Assembly (NCBI RefSeq): GCF_030445035.2
Contig: NC_080698.1
Coordinates: 27,745,294-27,809,293, forward strand
Direction: 5' to 3'
DNA length: 64,000 nt
Source of the DNA: Dasypus novemcinctus
Taxonomy: Eukaryota; Chordata; Mammalia; Cingulata; Dasypodidae
Shown: piece after piece, positions 20,825-31,505 of the stretch
How the letters are laid out: each line of letters starts with the position of its first letter
How positions within the stretch are numbered: position 1 is the stretch's first letter
Notes under the pieces: model-generated
Told to the model about the DNA's origin: nothing
The model's input: the letters and a program-made list of their open reading frames with translations, nothing else
Database searches by the model: none
Made by a program: the position numbers and the translations under genes

Positions 20825-21015
20825 AGACCTTAGGAAAAAATGTATCACCATTGATCAAATAATTCACTTAAAGGAATTTATCCTATGTAAGCAATTGGGT
20901 AAGGACATAAGGATTTGTGTACATCATGGGATTTTAAAAGTAAGAGTGAAAATTTTGAAATAACATACATGTTGATTAAATAACAACAATGGATTAACAT
21001 TCAGCCTTTTAAAAA
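20825..21015 (+). mobile_element. L1M fragment (3' UTR-like), sense
   Basis: 'aattcacttaaaggaattta', 'tcctatgtaagcaattgggt', 'ataacatacatgttgattaa' and 'ataacaacaatggattaaca' resemble diverged L1 3' end text (tracking 'taaatgtccatcaataggg'-type blocks). Confidence 0.6.
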
Positions 21016-21039
21016 ATGATCTATAATGGGAATGCTTAA

Positions 21040-21465
21040 TTTTTCTTCTTTTATGAACATTTTTGGCAGTCTGGAGATGCCTAATAGATTCTGTCTCAGA
21101 ATAATGTTTTTAATGGTATAAAACAGAATATTTAGGATTGCAAAGGAAACCAACTGCATGGAAACAAAGTTAGCAGAATATTAAAAATAATAAATTTGTG
21201 ATGTATTAGTAAATATGATTCTTCCTTTTTAAGGTATCAAATAAAAAGATCTAGCAGGAGATCTAATAATTATCACCTTAGTGATAAGCATATAAATATC
21301 AAGACATCTGTGAAACCTCAATGTGATATAATATCTATAATCTCAAGTCGGGACAAATTTACGTGTACTGCAGCATAACTATGATTTGTTGCCTATATAA
21401 ATAATTGGAGGAAGTGCAATTTTTTTCTCCAGATTCATGGACCCTCTGGTTTGGGGATCCATGGT
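21040..21465 (+). mobile_element. old DNA transposon-like repeat, family not assigned
   Basis: 'ggagatgcctaatagattct', 'gtctcagaataatgttttta', 'ggattgcaaaggaaaccaac', 'agatctagcaggagatctaa' and 'agattcatggaccctctggt' match a widespread mammalian interspersed repeat I associate with non-autonomous DNA elements whose edge contains 'ccatggacccc'. I cannot name the family with certainty. Confidence 0.55.
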
Positions 21466-21695
21466 CTTGGTTCCCCAAACTTTTTCTATAAAGCATCAGA
21501 TAATAAATATTTTTGGATCAAGGACCATATGGTCTTAGTCATAACTACTCAACACTGCTATTGTAGCATGAGAGCCAACACTGTCAACAGACAAACAAAT
21601 GGGCATGGCTGTTTTCCAATAATACTTTATTGTGCCCTAGTGTGGTCACAATGTGTTCTGGGTCCTGGTGGGCCCCAAAGTATGAAGAATAAGTA
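21466..21695 (+). mobile_element. second DNA transposon-like repeat (hAT-like), sense
   Basis: 'ggttccccaaactttttcta', 'taaagcatcagataataaat', 'ggaccatatggtcttagtca', 'aactactcaacactgctatt' and 'aaacaaatgggcatggctgt' track a common mammalian repeat whose edge reads 'tccccaaactttttctgtaa'. It is adjacent to, and distinct from, the preceding element. Confidence 0.65.
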
Positions 21696-21739
21696 ACTTA
21701 CATTCTTAGTCTGCTGATAAATTTCTTGCGCTGGAATAA

Positions 21740-21905
21740 CAGGGATTACAATGAGCTGAGCATGTCTCAGTCACTTGAGCCGTTGGTATTATTTTCCCAT
21801 TTTGCAGACAATGGAAACCTGGAGGGTTCAGTGGCTCCCCAAGGCCACACAATAAAAGGCGGTTCATGGAATCGCACCCCTGTTAGATTCAATAGGTCAT
21901 GCTAG
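21740..21905 (-). mobile_element. MIR SINE, antisense, diverged
   Basis: 'ttattttcccattttgcaga', 'caatggaaacctggagggtt' and 'cagtggctccccaaggccac' are a reverse-complemented MIR core. Confidence 0.65.
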
Positions 21906-22336
21906 TCTCACTTCCTAAATTCCTTGCATCAAGCTGCCTCCCTTCCTAAAGCATCAAAGTCCACTAGACCAACAACTGCGCTATCTCTAAAATGGGTACA
22001 CCGAAGGGAAGATTTTGTCTGAGTATTTTTTATCAAATAGATGAAGTGTATTGGCAGTAAGTTTAAGGGTAAGTTAAAGGGGAAAGCTGAGAAGATAGTT
22101 TGGGTAGAACAAAATATCCAACCCTGAAGTTGAAGAGAAGTGTGGTATGGGCAGGGTCAAACATGGCATTAGGAGGCAGAAGATCTTGCTGGCCGATGGG
22201 TCAATCCCTGGGGAGTTCTCCATTAGTTCTCAGTTCTCCCTCTCTGCTGCCAGCCTCCAGCATGCTGTCATTGACATCAGGATATTAAGAGCACAACAGC
22301 TAACACTGCTCGTGTGGCTGTATAGTACTATACTAA
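21906..22336. other. unassigned sequence
   Basis: About 430 bases with no recognised element. Plus frames 22100-22288 and 22147-22425 overlap each other and the following SINE. Confidence 0.5.
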
Positions 22337-22541
22337 TTTTTTTTCTTTTTGAGGTACCAGGGCTAGGGATTGAACCCGGGACCTCATATGTGGGAAGCCC
22401 TTGCTCAACCACTGAGCCACATTGACTTCCCTGAGTTGGTTTTGTCATTTGTTTATTTGTTTTTAGGAGGCACCGGGGACTGCACCCAGGACCTCCCATG
22501 TAGGAAGCAGGTGCTCAACTGCTTGAGCCACATCCGCTCCC
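22337..22541 (-). mobile_element. dimer DAS-SINE, antisense
   Basis: Reverse-complemented head 2 ('gctagggattgaacccggga', 'gtgggaagcccttgctcaac'), spacer 'gagttggttttgtcatttgt', reverse-complemented head 1 ('ggaggcaccggggactgcac', 'cttgagccacatccgctccc'). Well preserved. Confidence 0.94.
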
Positions 22542-22950
22542 AGGACTGTGCTAAATTAAGAGCTCTGTCTACATAGTCTCTTCTCCTGGTTGTCTCAGAG
22601 GTAGTGAGGCAACCAACGGCAAAGAGAGACTCAGGGTAAAACTCTGCCCAAGGCAACACTGCAGCAGTGGCAAGGAAACTCATTTCCTGCAGTGCTTTTG
22701 GGTCTTTCTCCTGCCCATCCCCATCTCCAACCTGCCCATTTCTGACTCCCTGTCTTTGCCCCAGCCTAGCCTCATCTCCCAGTGCTCTCACCCCCTCCCC
22801 GTTCAAAGTTATCCATCAAAGTGCAGATGAAATCCCGCGCTCTAGGGGGAAACATACATGTGACCCCATTAGTTCACAGAGCTTTTTCCCTTTGCTGATG
22901 GCTTTATTTATTTACTTTTTTTACATTTCTCTGCACTTTGCACAAATTTG
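22542..22950. other. unassigned sequence
   Basis: Contains a C/T-rich stretch at 22690-22800 ('ctcctgcccatccccatctc'). The frames 22453-22806 (minus) and 22667-23167 (plus) overlap on opposite strands and run into flanking repeats. Confidence 0.45.
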
Positions 22951-23278
22951 GCAGGGCCATGCTCCCTCCAGAGGCTCTAGGGAAGAATCCCTTCCTTGCC
23001 TCTTCACGCTTCTTTCTGGTGGCTGCTGGAACCCGTGTGTTCCTTGGTTTGTGGCAGCGGAACTCTGCCTCAGCCTCCGTGTGGCTGTCTTTCCTGTGTG
23101 TCTCTGTGTCTCTGTGTCCAAAGTTTCCTCCTGTATTGGATTTAGGGCGCACCCTGATCCAACATGACCTCATCTTAATTTGATTGCATCTACTAGGACT
23201 CTTCTTCCAAATGAGGTCATGTTCACAGTTTCCAGGTGGACCTGAATTTTGAGGGTTCACTCTTCAACCCAATATGCC
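22951..23278 (-). mobile_element. MLT1-type LTR, antisense, truncated
   Basis: 'ggcagggccatgctccctcc', 'agaggctctagggaagaatc', 'ccttccttgcctcttcacgc', 'gtgtgtctctgtgtctctgt', 'ttagggcgcaccctgatcca' and 'acatgacctcatcttaattt' are the reverse-complemented MLT1 order. Its own 3' end, the left edge on the plus strand, is missing. Confidence 0.88.
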
Positions 23279-24006
23279 TTATTACACATTCCTTTATTTA
23301 TTTATGTATTTTTAAGTTATCATTAAATACAAAAAAGCACCCACGATTTATTATTATTTTTTTATACACAATTTTTAAATACTTCTCAAAGTTGCTCTCT
23401 GGGTGAAGAAACAGAAGGCCACCACTTCTTAGCTAAGCAAATTTGTTCAGTCGCTCCAGGAGCCTTGGTTTCCTCAGCCCCATTTGGGCGTGGTCTGGTC
23501 AAGCCCTGAACAATTTGCAGAGTTCTTGTGAGGCTGACTCAAATATTGTGTGGGAAAATGTTTGTAAATGATCATTTTCCATGTGAGGGTCTGGAAAGCC
23601 AAATGCCCCCAGGACCCGGGCAGCTCCTGTAAATGAGGGAAGGAGGCCAGGGTAGGACAGGAGAGACTGGAGGAGCCTGGGGCACCCAGGAAACAACGTG
23701 TCCCATTTAAAGGGAACAGCTGTTCCTCAATTCCAGCCGATTGCCACCCGTGTAGGAATAAGGACTCGGTGTTGCCCAGCAACAGAGAAAGCAGAAATCC
23801 AGACTTTTTACAACACTACTTAATTTTTGAAACTGTTTATGCGAAATAAAACATAGCTGAAATCTTTCCCATAGGAAGCCAAATTGCAATCTCTGCTCTA
23901 CGTACACGTATGTTGTTTCCAACTAGCACAGGTGTCTGGACTAGATCCCTGGGTTATTTTCTGTAGCGTTTTCTTCAATATGTGCTTTGTGAGTCCCTCC
24001 ATGCTT
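23279..24006. other. unassigned sequence
   Basis: About 730 bases. Minus frames 23474-23782 and 23499-23696 lie here without recognisable domains. No repeat words recognised. Confidence 0.5.
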
Positions 24007-24393
24007 TGTTTTCTCAGTAAGGCTGTGCTATGGATTGAGTCTTGTCGCCCTCAAAGACATGTTCAAGTTCCAACCCTGTTCGAGTAGACGTGAACCCATT
24101 TGCAAGCAGGGTCTTTGGAGATCAGCCGATTAGACTGGAGTCCTTAGAAGCAGAGGAAACGGGGAGCACAGGACTGGGAGACAGGAGCTAGACGGCCATG
24201 AGGCAAAAACAGGTTGATGGCATGATGGATTGCCGGCAGGCCACTACCGGAACACCACAGACTTCGGAAAAAGGGTGACGCTGCGACACCTTCATTTTTG
24301 ACGTCTAGTCTCCAAAACTGTGAACCAGTAAGTTCCTACTGTTTAAGCCCATCAGTCTGTGGTATTTGTTGAGCAGCCCTGGCAAACTCAAAC
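24007..24393 (+). mobile_element. MLT1-type LTR, sense, near full length
   Basis: Opens 'tgctatggattgagtcttgt' and 'gccctcaaagacatgttcaa', continues 'tttgcaagcagggtctttgg', 'cttcggaaaaagggtgacgc', 'tctccaaaactgtgaaccag' and closes 'cccatcagtctgtggtattt' with 'gagcagccctggcaaact'. This is MLT1 sense order from end to end. CpG-rich for such an old LTR. Confidence 0.9.
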
Positions 24394-24489
24394 TGTGAGG
24401 TTTCTGTGGGCACAGCTCACATTTTCTGTATTGCTAGATACTAATTCAAGCCTGATAACCTTGGTAATGACGTCTGCTCTTCCGTTCTT

Positions 24490-24556
24490 GTGGTTCTTAA
24501 GTTTCAGTATGAGTCAGCATTACCTGGGTTCACTGTTTAAACTGCTGATTTCCCGC
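24490..24556 (+). mobile_element. MER5-like scrap, uncertain
   Basis: 'agtatgagtcagcattacct' followed by 'gggttcactgtttaaactgc' resembles the left edge region of MER5A-type elements. Too short for certainty. Confidence 0.4.
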
Positions 24557-25030
24557 AGCAATTCCACTCCTGGGCATATGCACAACAGAAATGTGTGCAT
24601 GTATTCATCAAAGACGTGGGCAGGAGTGTCCCAAGCAGTCCTAGTCATAATCGCCACAAACTGAAATTTACCCACTTGTCCATCGTCAGTCTCAGAGTTG
24701 ATTAAAAATTATGCAGCAGTGAGGATGAATAAACTACAACTGCATGCGGCAACATGGATGAATCTCACAAACATACTGTTGAGCGAAAGAAGCTAGATGC
24801 CAAACAAGTAGGCACTTGATGTTTCCATTTGCGTAAATACACAGATGGGTCAGGATAAAAGTAAAATTTAGGGGGAGGGAATGACGAAAGGGAACATGAG
24901 GATGTCTGGGATACCGGCAATGTTCTGTTTCTTGATCTGTGTGCTGATTACGTGGGTATGTAAAAAGTCCTTGAGCTATATACCTATGTGTGCTTTTCTG
25001 TACATTAATAGTTCAATAAAGAGTTAAAAT
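24557..25030 (+). mobile_element. L1M 3' UTR, sense
   Basis: 'agcaattccactcctgggca', 'ttcatcaaagacgtgggcag', 'gcggcaacatggatgaatct', 'tgttgagcgaaagaagctag' and 'tctgtacattaatagttcaa' then 'taaagagttaaaatg' follow L1M 3' UTR order up to the end. AATAAA is at 25015-25020. No poly-A tail remains. Confidence 0.85.
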
Positions 25031-25750
25031 GTTAACTCCCGGATCATACCCCAGATCAACAGAATCCCTCTCTTGGTGGGGGTGGGTTGACATCAAGGTC
25101 CCCAGGTCCTTTGGATGAAGGTCATTAAAGGACTGCCCTTTGAGAAACACCCTGAACTTGAATGACACACATTTCCCTCTCCAAGGGATTTCTACAAGCA
25201 CTCTTGGCTGACCCATCCAGCATCTGCTTGTCTTTTGTTATATATTTCCACTTTTATACTAGAAATAAAGGGTGACATAAAATCAAGAGGCGTTAGTACA
25301 CATTCAAACAGTGGCTCAGAGACAGATCTGATAATGTGCCAACTTATAAAATATGGTTAAATAAAATTAAATGTTTATGGGGTGACTAATACACCATATC
25401 CCCCGGGGAAAAAGGCAAGTGTTCACCGTTGCTGCATTTCAGGTTGATTTCTCTGGAGAAGGAGAGCTGGGCAAAGGCCAAAAGGCTCTGGGACTTTTCT
25501 GGCAAAGAGGAAGTTCTGCTCTTAAGGTCAGGACTGGGAAGGACCAGCATTGCAGATGTTTTGGGGCTGCACCTTCAAGCTTTGCTTTCATCAGTGTGAG
25601 AAAGCTACAGTCCAGAGATTTGCTCAGGTTACGTACATTTACATTTTGAGCTCTTGGGTTTAAGAATCCAGAAATAAATGGAATGTAAAAGGGAAATCAG
25701 GAATTAATCTTTTAATTAGCTCCTGGAAGGCCCAATTTGTACCTACACTC
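25031..25750. other. unassigned sequence
   Basis: About 700 bases, no recognised element. Frames 25013-25216 (minus) and 25419-25649 (plus) have no recognisable product. Confidence 0.5.
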
Positions 25751-25754
25751 ATCA

Positions 25755-25793
25755 TCTAGCACCTAACACCTAGCACCTAGCACCCCAGCACCT
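25755..25793. repeat. short heptamer tandem repeat, (CTAGCAC)n-like
   Basis: Five imperfect units of the form 'ctagcac', 'ctaacac', 'ctagcac', 'ctagcac', 'cccagcac' in a row. Confidence 0.8.
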
Positions 25794-25839
25794 TGTCTGG
25801 CAGAGAAGAATGCAATTAATTAATTAACTAACTTTGTTC

Positions 25840-26375
25840 CTTCATTCAACATCTATTTACTGACCACCAACTGTCCTAAGCAGTTGATAAAACATGCAGA
25901 CATGCTTGCCCTGAAAGAGCTTACATTCTGAGTAGGGGGAGATATGTAATAAACACTATGTTCATAATGATAAGCACGTTGGAGAATAATCCAGCAGAGT
26001 GGGAGAATGAGGGCTGGAAGGTGGAGAGGGTGGTGGTTTTGCAGGAGGAGGTTCAGGAAGGCCTCGCTGCAAATCTGAGCAAGGACCTGAAGGAGAGGAG
26101 GGAGGGAGCTGGGGGTGTGCTGGGGAAAAGCCTTCAAGCAGAGAGGGCAGCAAGTGCGGAGGCGATGCCGCCTGTGTGTGCTATCAGAGGAGCCCGAGGG
26201 GCTGGCATGGAGTGGAGGAGAGGAGGACCTGAAAAGGAGGCAGGACAGGTGATGGGGCCCAAGAAAGCTCGGGTCACTGCGGGAACTGTGGCTTGAACTC
26301 TGAGGGAGCCTGGGGCCATCGGAAGGTTTTGGGTAGAGGAGTGGCACAATCAGACTGAATATTGACGGAACGATT
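25840..26375 (-). mobile_element. L2 LINE 3' region, antisense
   Basis: 'cattcaacatctatttactg', 'gccctgaaagagcttacatt', 'ttcaggaaggcctcgctgca', 'tgagcaaggacctgaaggag', 'agagggcagcaagtgcggag' and 'tggccatcggaaggttttgg'-like text run in the order of reverse-complemented L2. Frames 25853-26347 and 25958-26296 on opposite strands are readings of this LINE UTR, not genes. Confidence 0.85.
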
Positions 26376-26379
26376 AAAT

Positions 26380-26490
26380 ACAGCCCCTTTAAGACTACGA
26401 AGTACTTTATATACCTGATTACATTTGATCTTCACAACCACCTTAAGGGGTAAGAAGAAGAGGATTTATTAGTCCCGTTTTTAAGGATGA
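26380..26490 (-). mobile_element. MIR SINE, antisense, partial
   Basis: 'gtactttatatacctgatta', 'catttgatcttcacaaccac' and 'cttaaggggtaagaagaaga' are the reverse-complemented 3' half of MIR. Confidence 0.65.
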
Positions 26491-26509
26491 CAGCCCTTAG
26501 ACTGGGGCT

Positions 26510-26665
26510 TTGGCCAAGAGTCAGCCTTAGTTTCCCCATCTCTGCAGTGGAGGTAATACAGCGGTGGAGGGAGATGACTGGATAGGATTACAAACGTAAA
26601 TGCCTGGGTTAGTGTCTGGCTCACCTTGTGCTCTGTAAGTGGCATTTGTTGCTATTTTTCCCAGC
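26510..26665 (+). mobile_element. MIR SINE, sense, 3' half
   Basis: 'tagtttccccatctctgcag', 'aatgcctgggttagtgtctg', 'gctcaccttgtgctctgtaa' and 'gtggcatttgttgctatt' give the MIR sense tail. It directly follows an antisense MIR. Confidence 0.7.
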
Positions 26666-26859
26666 TGGAAGGAGGAACCTGTAGAGATTATTCAGCTCAA
26701 TTCTCTCGGACACAGTCCCCCGATGGCTGCAGCAGCAAGTGCTGGAATGGGGTGGACGTACAGATTCCTGGGCCACACAGATTCGGAGGCTCATTGCAAT
26801 GATTAAAAACTTAAAGGGAATGTATCATCAAAGCAGAATAGCATGAGGGGAGAGCAGCT

Positions 26860-26965
26860 CCAGCAAATTAACTGAGCAAGTTACTTAACCTCTCTGAACC
26901 TCAGTTTTCTCTTCTGTGGAGTGAGAATAACCAAGGGTTGTGGTGACGAGCCCGCAGAGCCTTCA
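26860..26965 (+). mobile_element. MIR SINE, sense, core only
   Basis: 'gagcaagttacttaacctct', 'ctgaacctcagttttctctt' and 'gtggagtgagaataaccaag' are the MIR core. Confidence 0.8.
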
Positions 26966-27096
26966 AAGCTCTGCCAGCTCAGCCTGGAATGCAGCCGAGA
27001 CCCCGTTAGCAGGAGCTACTTAAAAGGCTCTTAAAATGTCTTTACGTTTTTATTTAAATTAACTAACCATTAAAAAATACAGATTTGTGTTACTTT

Positions 27097-27520
27097 TTTA
27101 TAAAAGATTTATTTTATTTATTTCTTTTCCCTCCACCTCGTCGTCTGCTCTCTGTGTCCATTCGCCGTGTGTTCTTCTGCATCTGCTTGCATTGTCAGGC
27201 GGCACCGGGAAACTGCGTCTCTTTTTTGTTGCGTCATCTTGCTGCGTCGGCTCTTTGTGTGTGCGTCGGCTCTTTGTGTGTGCGGCGCCACTCCTGGGTG
27301 GGCTGTTTTTTTCGCGTGGTGTGGCTCTCCTCGTGGGGCGCACTCCTTGCGCATGGGGCATCCCTATGTGGGGGACACCCCTGCATGGCACGGCCCTCCT
27401 GGTGTGCGGCAGCACTGCCTGTGGGCCAGCTCCCCACACGGGTCAGGAGGCCTGGGGATCGAACCCTGGACCCTCCATATGGTAGGTGGGCACTATCAGT
27501 TGAGCCAAGTCTGTTTCCCT
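27097..27520 (-). mobile_element. long DAS-SINE, antisense
   Basis: Reverse-complemented tail 'aaaagatttattttatttat', body ('gcggcgccactcctgggtgg', 'gggacacccctgcatggcac') and head ('gatcgaaccctgg', 'ccaagtctgtttccct'). Exact 15-base target duplication 'gatttgtgttacttt' at 27082-27096 and 27521-27535. A small internal duplication of 'gtcggctctttgtgtgtgc' lies at 27247-27283. Confidence 0.97.
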
Positions 27521-27535
27521 GATTTGTGTTACTTT

Positions 27536-28340
27536 ATTCGTTCACTTTGCAATCTAAAATTTAATTAGACAGGAACTTCATAGTAAAAGTTTATCTATGT
27601 ACTGTCCCAAGTCATCTTGCATGTTCCCCAGGTCCACATGTACAGTTTGCTGGGAGAAACACTAGAAGGAGGACAGCACTGATGTAAAAGGAGTAATTTC
27701 CAGATTGTGTCTCCTGCTGGCGATTTCGTTTCCATACTGGGGCAAGAGCACAGCCTGTGGCCCTGGGACAGAGCAGGACTAGCTAGGGGAGAAAAGGGCT
27801 GGTTCCTTCTTGGAAGGGTGAAAATAAATCGGTTGGTGCCAAGCTCTGGAACATTTACACAAGACAGGAAACCTTGTTGCGCCCAGGGCTACTTATGCTT
27901 AGGGAGACCTGGCCAATTAAAGTGGTTGTTAAACTGTGGGATTTAGAGTTTGCAAAAAAAAAAAAACAGCTGATCTGCAGCCTAAGATTTATGCTCCAGG
28001 GCAGTAGGAGTGTAGCTAGGGATATACAGCTCATGGGGCTTCTTGGCTGGCTCCTTCTGGGTCCCTGTTGCTTTTTTTCTGTCTTTTGGGTTAAAGTTTT
28101 ACTCAGCTATATATGAATAGGGAGCATAAAGTTTGGCTGAGGTCCAGCATCGTTCAGTGTAATCCACTTGCACTGAGCCCTGAAATACATGGGAACATTG
28201 ATTTTGTTATTAAATAAGTTAGCAGGGATTGGACAAAACCAAACAGAATGACTACAAGCAGCAACCATTTGTCAAGCCAGGAGCCATGCTAGAACTTTTT
28301 ACTGTGTGTATACGGACATAGGAGGGGTTCTCCAGAGCCC
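27536..28340. other. unassigned sequence
   Basis: About 800 bases. Plus frames 27707-27946 and 27874-28116 lie here with no recognisable domain. An A12 run at 27955-27966 follows unrecognised text and could mark an old retroposed end. Confidence 0.5.
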
Positions 28341-28430
28341 ATTTTAAAGACGAAGAAATTTAGTGAGGTCAAGTAGCTTATCTGAGGTCACAAGGCTGGA
28401 TTCAAATCCCAGTCTGTCTCATCTCCAACA
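28341..28430 (-). mobile_element. MIR SINE, antisense, core fragment
   Basis: 'agtgaggtcaagtagcttat', 'ctgaggtcacaaggctggat' and 'tcaaatcccagtctgtc' match the reverse-complemented MIR core and head. Confidence 0.75.
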
Positions 28431-28504
28431 TGTTCACATAAGCTTTGTATCTGGAAATTGTTCAGCAGACCCTTGGTATTTTCAGATTTAACATTTAACC
28501 ATCA

Positions 28505-28715
28505 TGATGATGGGGATGATGATATAAACATAGTGCTTACTACGCGCCAGACACCATTCTTAGCATTTTTAAAAATGTGATAACTCATTTAATCCTCTGA
28601 AAACACCCTATTATCTTCACTTTACAGATAAAGAAACTGAAGCAAAAAAGTATACTCTTGCCAGATCAGACAACTTCTAGGGACAGAACTTAGAGTTAAA
28701 CTGGTGCTGATGGCT
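28505..28715 (-). mobile_element. MIR SINE, antisense
   Basis: 'gtgcttactacgcgccagac', 'accattcttagcatttttaa', 'gataactcatttaatcctct' and 'actttacagataaagaaact' are reverse-complemented MIR in order. Confidence 0.88.
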
Positions 28716-29050
28716 TCATAATCTTCAGTTTTCATGACTAACTCTGAAGACCTATGATATAGAGTCAGTTGTCATTCTTAAGATTCATAAATTGAATTCT
28801 ACTTGCTGTGAGGAGGCCCAGCTCCTTAAGCAATATCTGAATCTCAGAAAACTTTTGCTGTCTTTTAGTATACCTAATGTGGACCTGTTTTGGAAAAAAA
28901 GAATATGCTGCAGTGAAGACAACAAGTAGCCAAAATTCCAGCTAGCAGGGGTTTTCAAAGTAATGACAATTTTCTCATAAGACAAGAAATCAGAAGACAG
29001 GTTGGTACGGTGACGTAAAGATTCTCTGCCTATTTTAATTATATTCCTTC
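28716..29050. other. unassigned sequence
   Basis: No recognised element over about 330 bases. Confidence 0.45.
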
Positions 29051-29140
29051 ATGGTCCCAGGATGGCTGCAGTGGTTCCAAGCATCACATCATCACATCCC
29101 AGCATTCCAAGCAGAAAGGAAGGAGGCAGCCCCTCCCTCC
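29051..29140. mobile_element. LTR-like fragment, unassigned
   Basis: 'gtcccaggatggctgcagtg' with 'catcacatcccagcattcca' and 'agcagaaaggaaggaggcag' is a phrase I associate with old LTR or DNA repeats. The family is not certain. Confidence 0.4.
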
Positions 29141-29209
29141 AGTCGCGACGATCCAAAATATTTCCAGACATTGCCAAAATTGCGTGGTTGAGAACCACTG
29201 CCCTAGAAC
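29141..29209 (-). mobile_element. MER20 fragment (hAT-Charlie), antisense
   Basis: 'ccagtcgcgacgatccaaaa', 'tatttccagacattgccaaa' and 'gcgtggttgagaaccactg' match the reverse-complemented edge of MER20. The last word is the terminal inverted repeat end. Confidence 0.75.
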
Positions 29210-29755
29210 AATCACTGTTTTAGGGAAATGGGATAGTCTTAGACCAAATGTGATTCATCTCTCAGGTCTGGGCACACTCCTGCATGAAAACAGTCCTGTT
29301 TAAAGGAGGAAGGGGAATGGCTGTGGGGCTGGCAATCATTCCTATTTTACTTTTTTGGGGGGGAAATGCCCGAAAGAATCAGGTCATAGAAAGGAAGTTT
29401 CAATAGTATCTAATCCTCAGCTTTGGTGGCCTTAGGCAAACAATGGGAAGCAGGGTAGCCAATCCTCATTTTATTTAAAAAATTCGCACACACCAAGTTT
29501 CCTTTGTTTTGGACATTCTTTTCTTTCTTTTCTTGTGCCACCTCCCTTTAAAGAAAAAAAAAAAAAGACAAACCAGTATGCGTCCAGGGATATTTGGTCA
29601 ACAGGGACTTCAAGTTGAAAATTCTTAAACTTGTGTTCTCAATTGCATGCTTTGGGCATTTAAAAGAACGTACAGGTCAAAGTATAACTGGCTATTTTAT
29701 TCCTGATGTGAGAACAGTTAACCCATCGTAAATACGATTGTTTGAAGGTGTGAGT
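29210..29755. other. unassigned sequence
   Basis: About 545 bases; no recognised element. A12 run at 29553-29565. Confidence 0.5.
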
Positions 29756-29915
29756 TTTGATAATAACAGCCAACATGTACCAGGCACTTGCTACGCCTGG
29801 GTGCTCTGAGAAATTGCAGAACGTGCGTGAGTGCTGTGAAGTGTAAAGATCCGTCACAAAGAAGAAGAGGCCCTAAGTGCAGTGACTTGCCCAAGTCACC
29901 CAGCCAGTAAGGTGG
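29756..29915 (-). mobile_element. MIR SINE, antisense, diverged
   Basis: 'gataataacagccaacatgt', 'accaggcacttgctacgcct' and 'cagtgacttgcccaagtcac' are reverse-complemented MIR words. A G-run (29912-29930) follows directly. Confidence 0.75.
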
Positions 29916-29930
29916 GGGGGGGGGAGGGGC

Positions 29931-31335
29931 TGCTGTGCTCTGGACTCTCAGAAAGCTTGAATCATCACCCTTTGTCTTAAAACCACTTGCAGAAATTAAG
30001 ATTAGAATTGTATCAATCCAGTGTCATAAAAATTAGTCTATTTATGACTAACCCCACACCCACTCCAAACAAAACGACTCCCAAACTGTTCAGATTTGTT
30101 GTTTGAAAACCACTGATAAATTCCATCAAGTTGGCTGCCCAAAGTCATTTCTGTCTTAAGGTAAGGTATCTATTTTTGAAATTTCAGTCAGTCATCCGTG
30201 GAGTGTGGGCTGAACATTGACAGCTTGAAAGCTTTGCTTGGGTTTAAAGGGCTGCAAGGCCTGAGTTCTCTGGGTGTTAAAGAACATTCCTCAAATCATG
30301 GCCTTCGTTAAAGTCATTTTCTGTGTCCTCACAAACATGTTTAATAAGGAAAAAATTTTAAATAGCAAAAACAATATGAAAAATCGCTTTGAAGATGGAA
30401 ACATTAGAAAGAATCTTATGTTTTAAAGGCTCTCACTTAGGAAAACACTAATTAAAAAGCCAACACTGTTTCTCTTCAGGAAGGGAGAGATTTTATTGCT
30501 TTCTAAAAAAATTTCCTCTCACTATCCTTTAATAGTGAGAATAAAAGAAAATTGAGAACCCCCAAATGGGAATTGTCCTTCATTATTAAAGGGAAAACCC
30601 AGAGTAAATATGAAATGACTTACATTGGGACTACATATTCCAAAGAAGGCTGAAAAACTAATTATAATAACAGAAAATTCTGTTAGTTTAACTAACTCCC
30701 CCAAACCCTGGAGGCATGAAAACTTCAGGAACTGATTAATTTTCTTTTACTCAGATACTTTATAATGATTCAGCAAGACAAAGTTATAAATACTTTAGCT
30801 CTGAGTAACATTAAATTGGGAGCAGATTTGAATCTATTCCCCAAAGTCAGCCAGACTCAAGAGTCAGCCATGTCAAGATATGCTTCACTGGAAAAGTTTG
30901 TCCTGAGTTGATTGGAGCAGAGAAAACAAAATCTGATTGATATATATATATATATTTGAAATCTCATGTGTCCAGGGAATCTTTTATTTATTTTTTCCCT
31001 CATTACACTTTTGAAGGTCTGAGTCAAAATATTTAATATGAAAATGAGGTCAATCAGATTCTGTAGAACTGAAAAACAAAACAAAACACCCCCCACATTG
31101 AGCATAGCTATAGATTTATTTATATTTCTCTTGGTTGATGGATGCAAAATATCTGCTGTTTACTAAAGAGAAATGAATGAAGAGAAGCATTCTCTCCATC
31201 AGTCCGTCCGCTAAAGCCCTAAAATGGGAATAGGAGTCTTCAGCACAGGAATATTTGCAAAGCAGGGCAAGGTAAAGGGAGAGGTCGGGGTGGATTAACA
31301 GCTTAACGCAGGCACCCATTGAAGGCTCCCAAGTA
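29931..31335. other. long unassigned stretch
   Basis: About 1.4 kb with no recognised repeat apart from a (TA)n run at 30940-30954. Four short minus frames (30522-30704, 30857-31147, 31116-31409 and overlaps) show no domain. One of the longer repeat-poor parts of the window, so a candidate for unique or conserved non-coding sequence. Confidence 0.5.
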
Positions 31336-31505
31336 AGAGAGCTGCTCACTAGGTGTGTGAACTTGGGCAAATCATGGAACTGCTCTGTGCCTGTTTTCTC
31401 ATGTATCAAATGGGACTAACCCTGGAACATATACCTCTTTGAGTTGTCATGAGGATTAAATGAGGTAATTTTTATCCGTGCAATGATAAAAAGCACAAAT
31501 ATTTC
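31336..31505 (+). mobile_element. MIR SINE, sense
   Basis: 'aggtgtgtgaacttgggcaa', 'atcatggaactgctctgtgc', 'tgttttctcatgtatcaaat' and 'gagttgtcatgaggattaaa' are the MIR core and tail. Confidence 0.88.

Noticed and set aside
25853-26347. 164-codon minus frame rich in Ser and Pro
   Set aside because: It reads the L2 3' region; the sequence is explained by the repeat.
27950-27970. A12 run as the tail of a processed pseudogene
   Set aside because: The upstream text has no readable gene homology or polyadenylation signal that I can place, and no flanking duplication was found.
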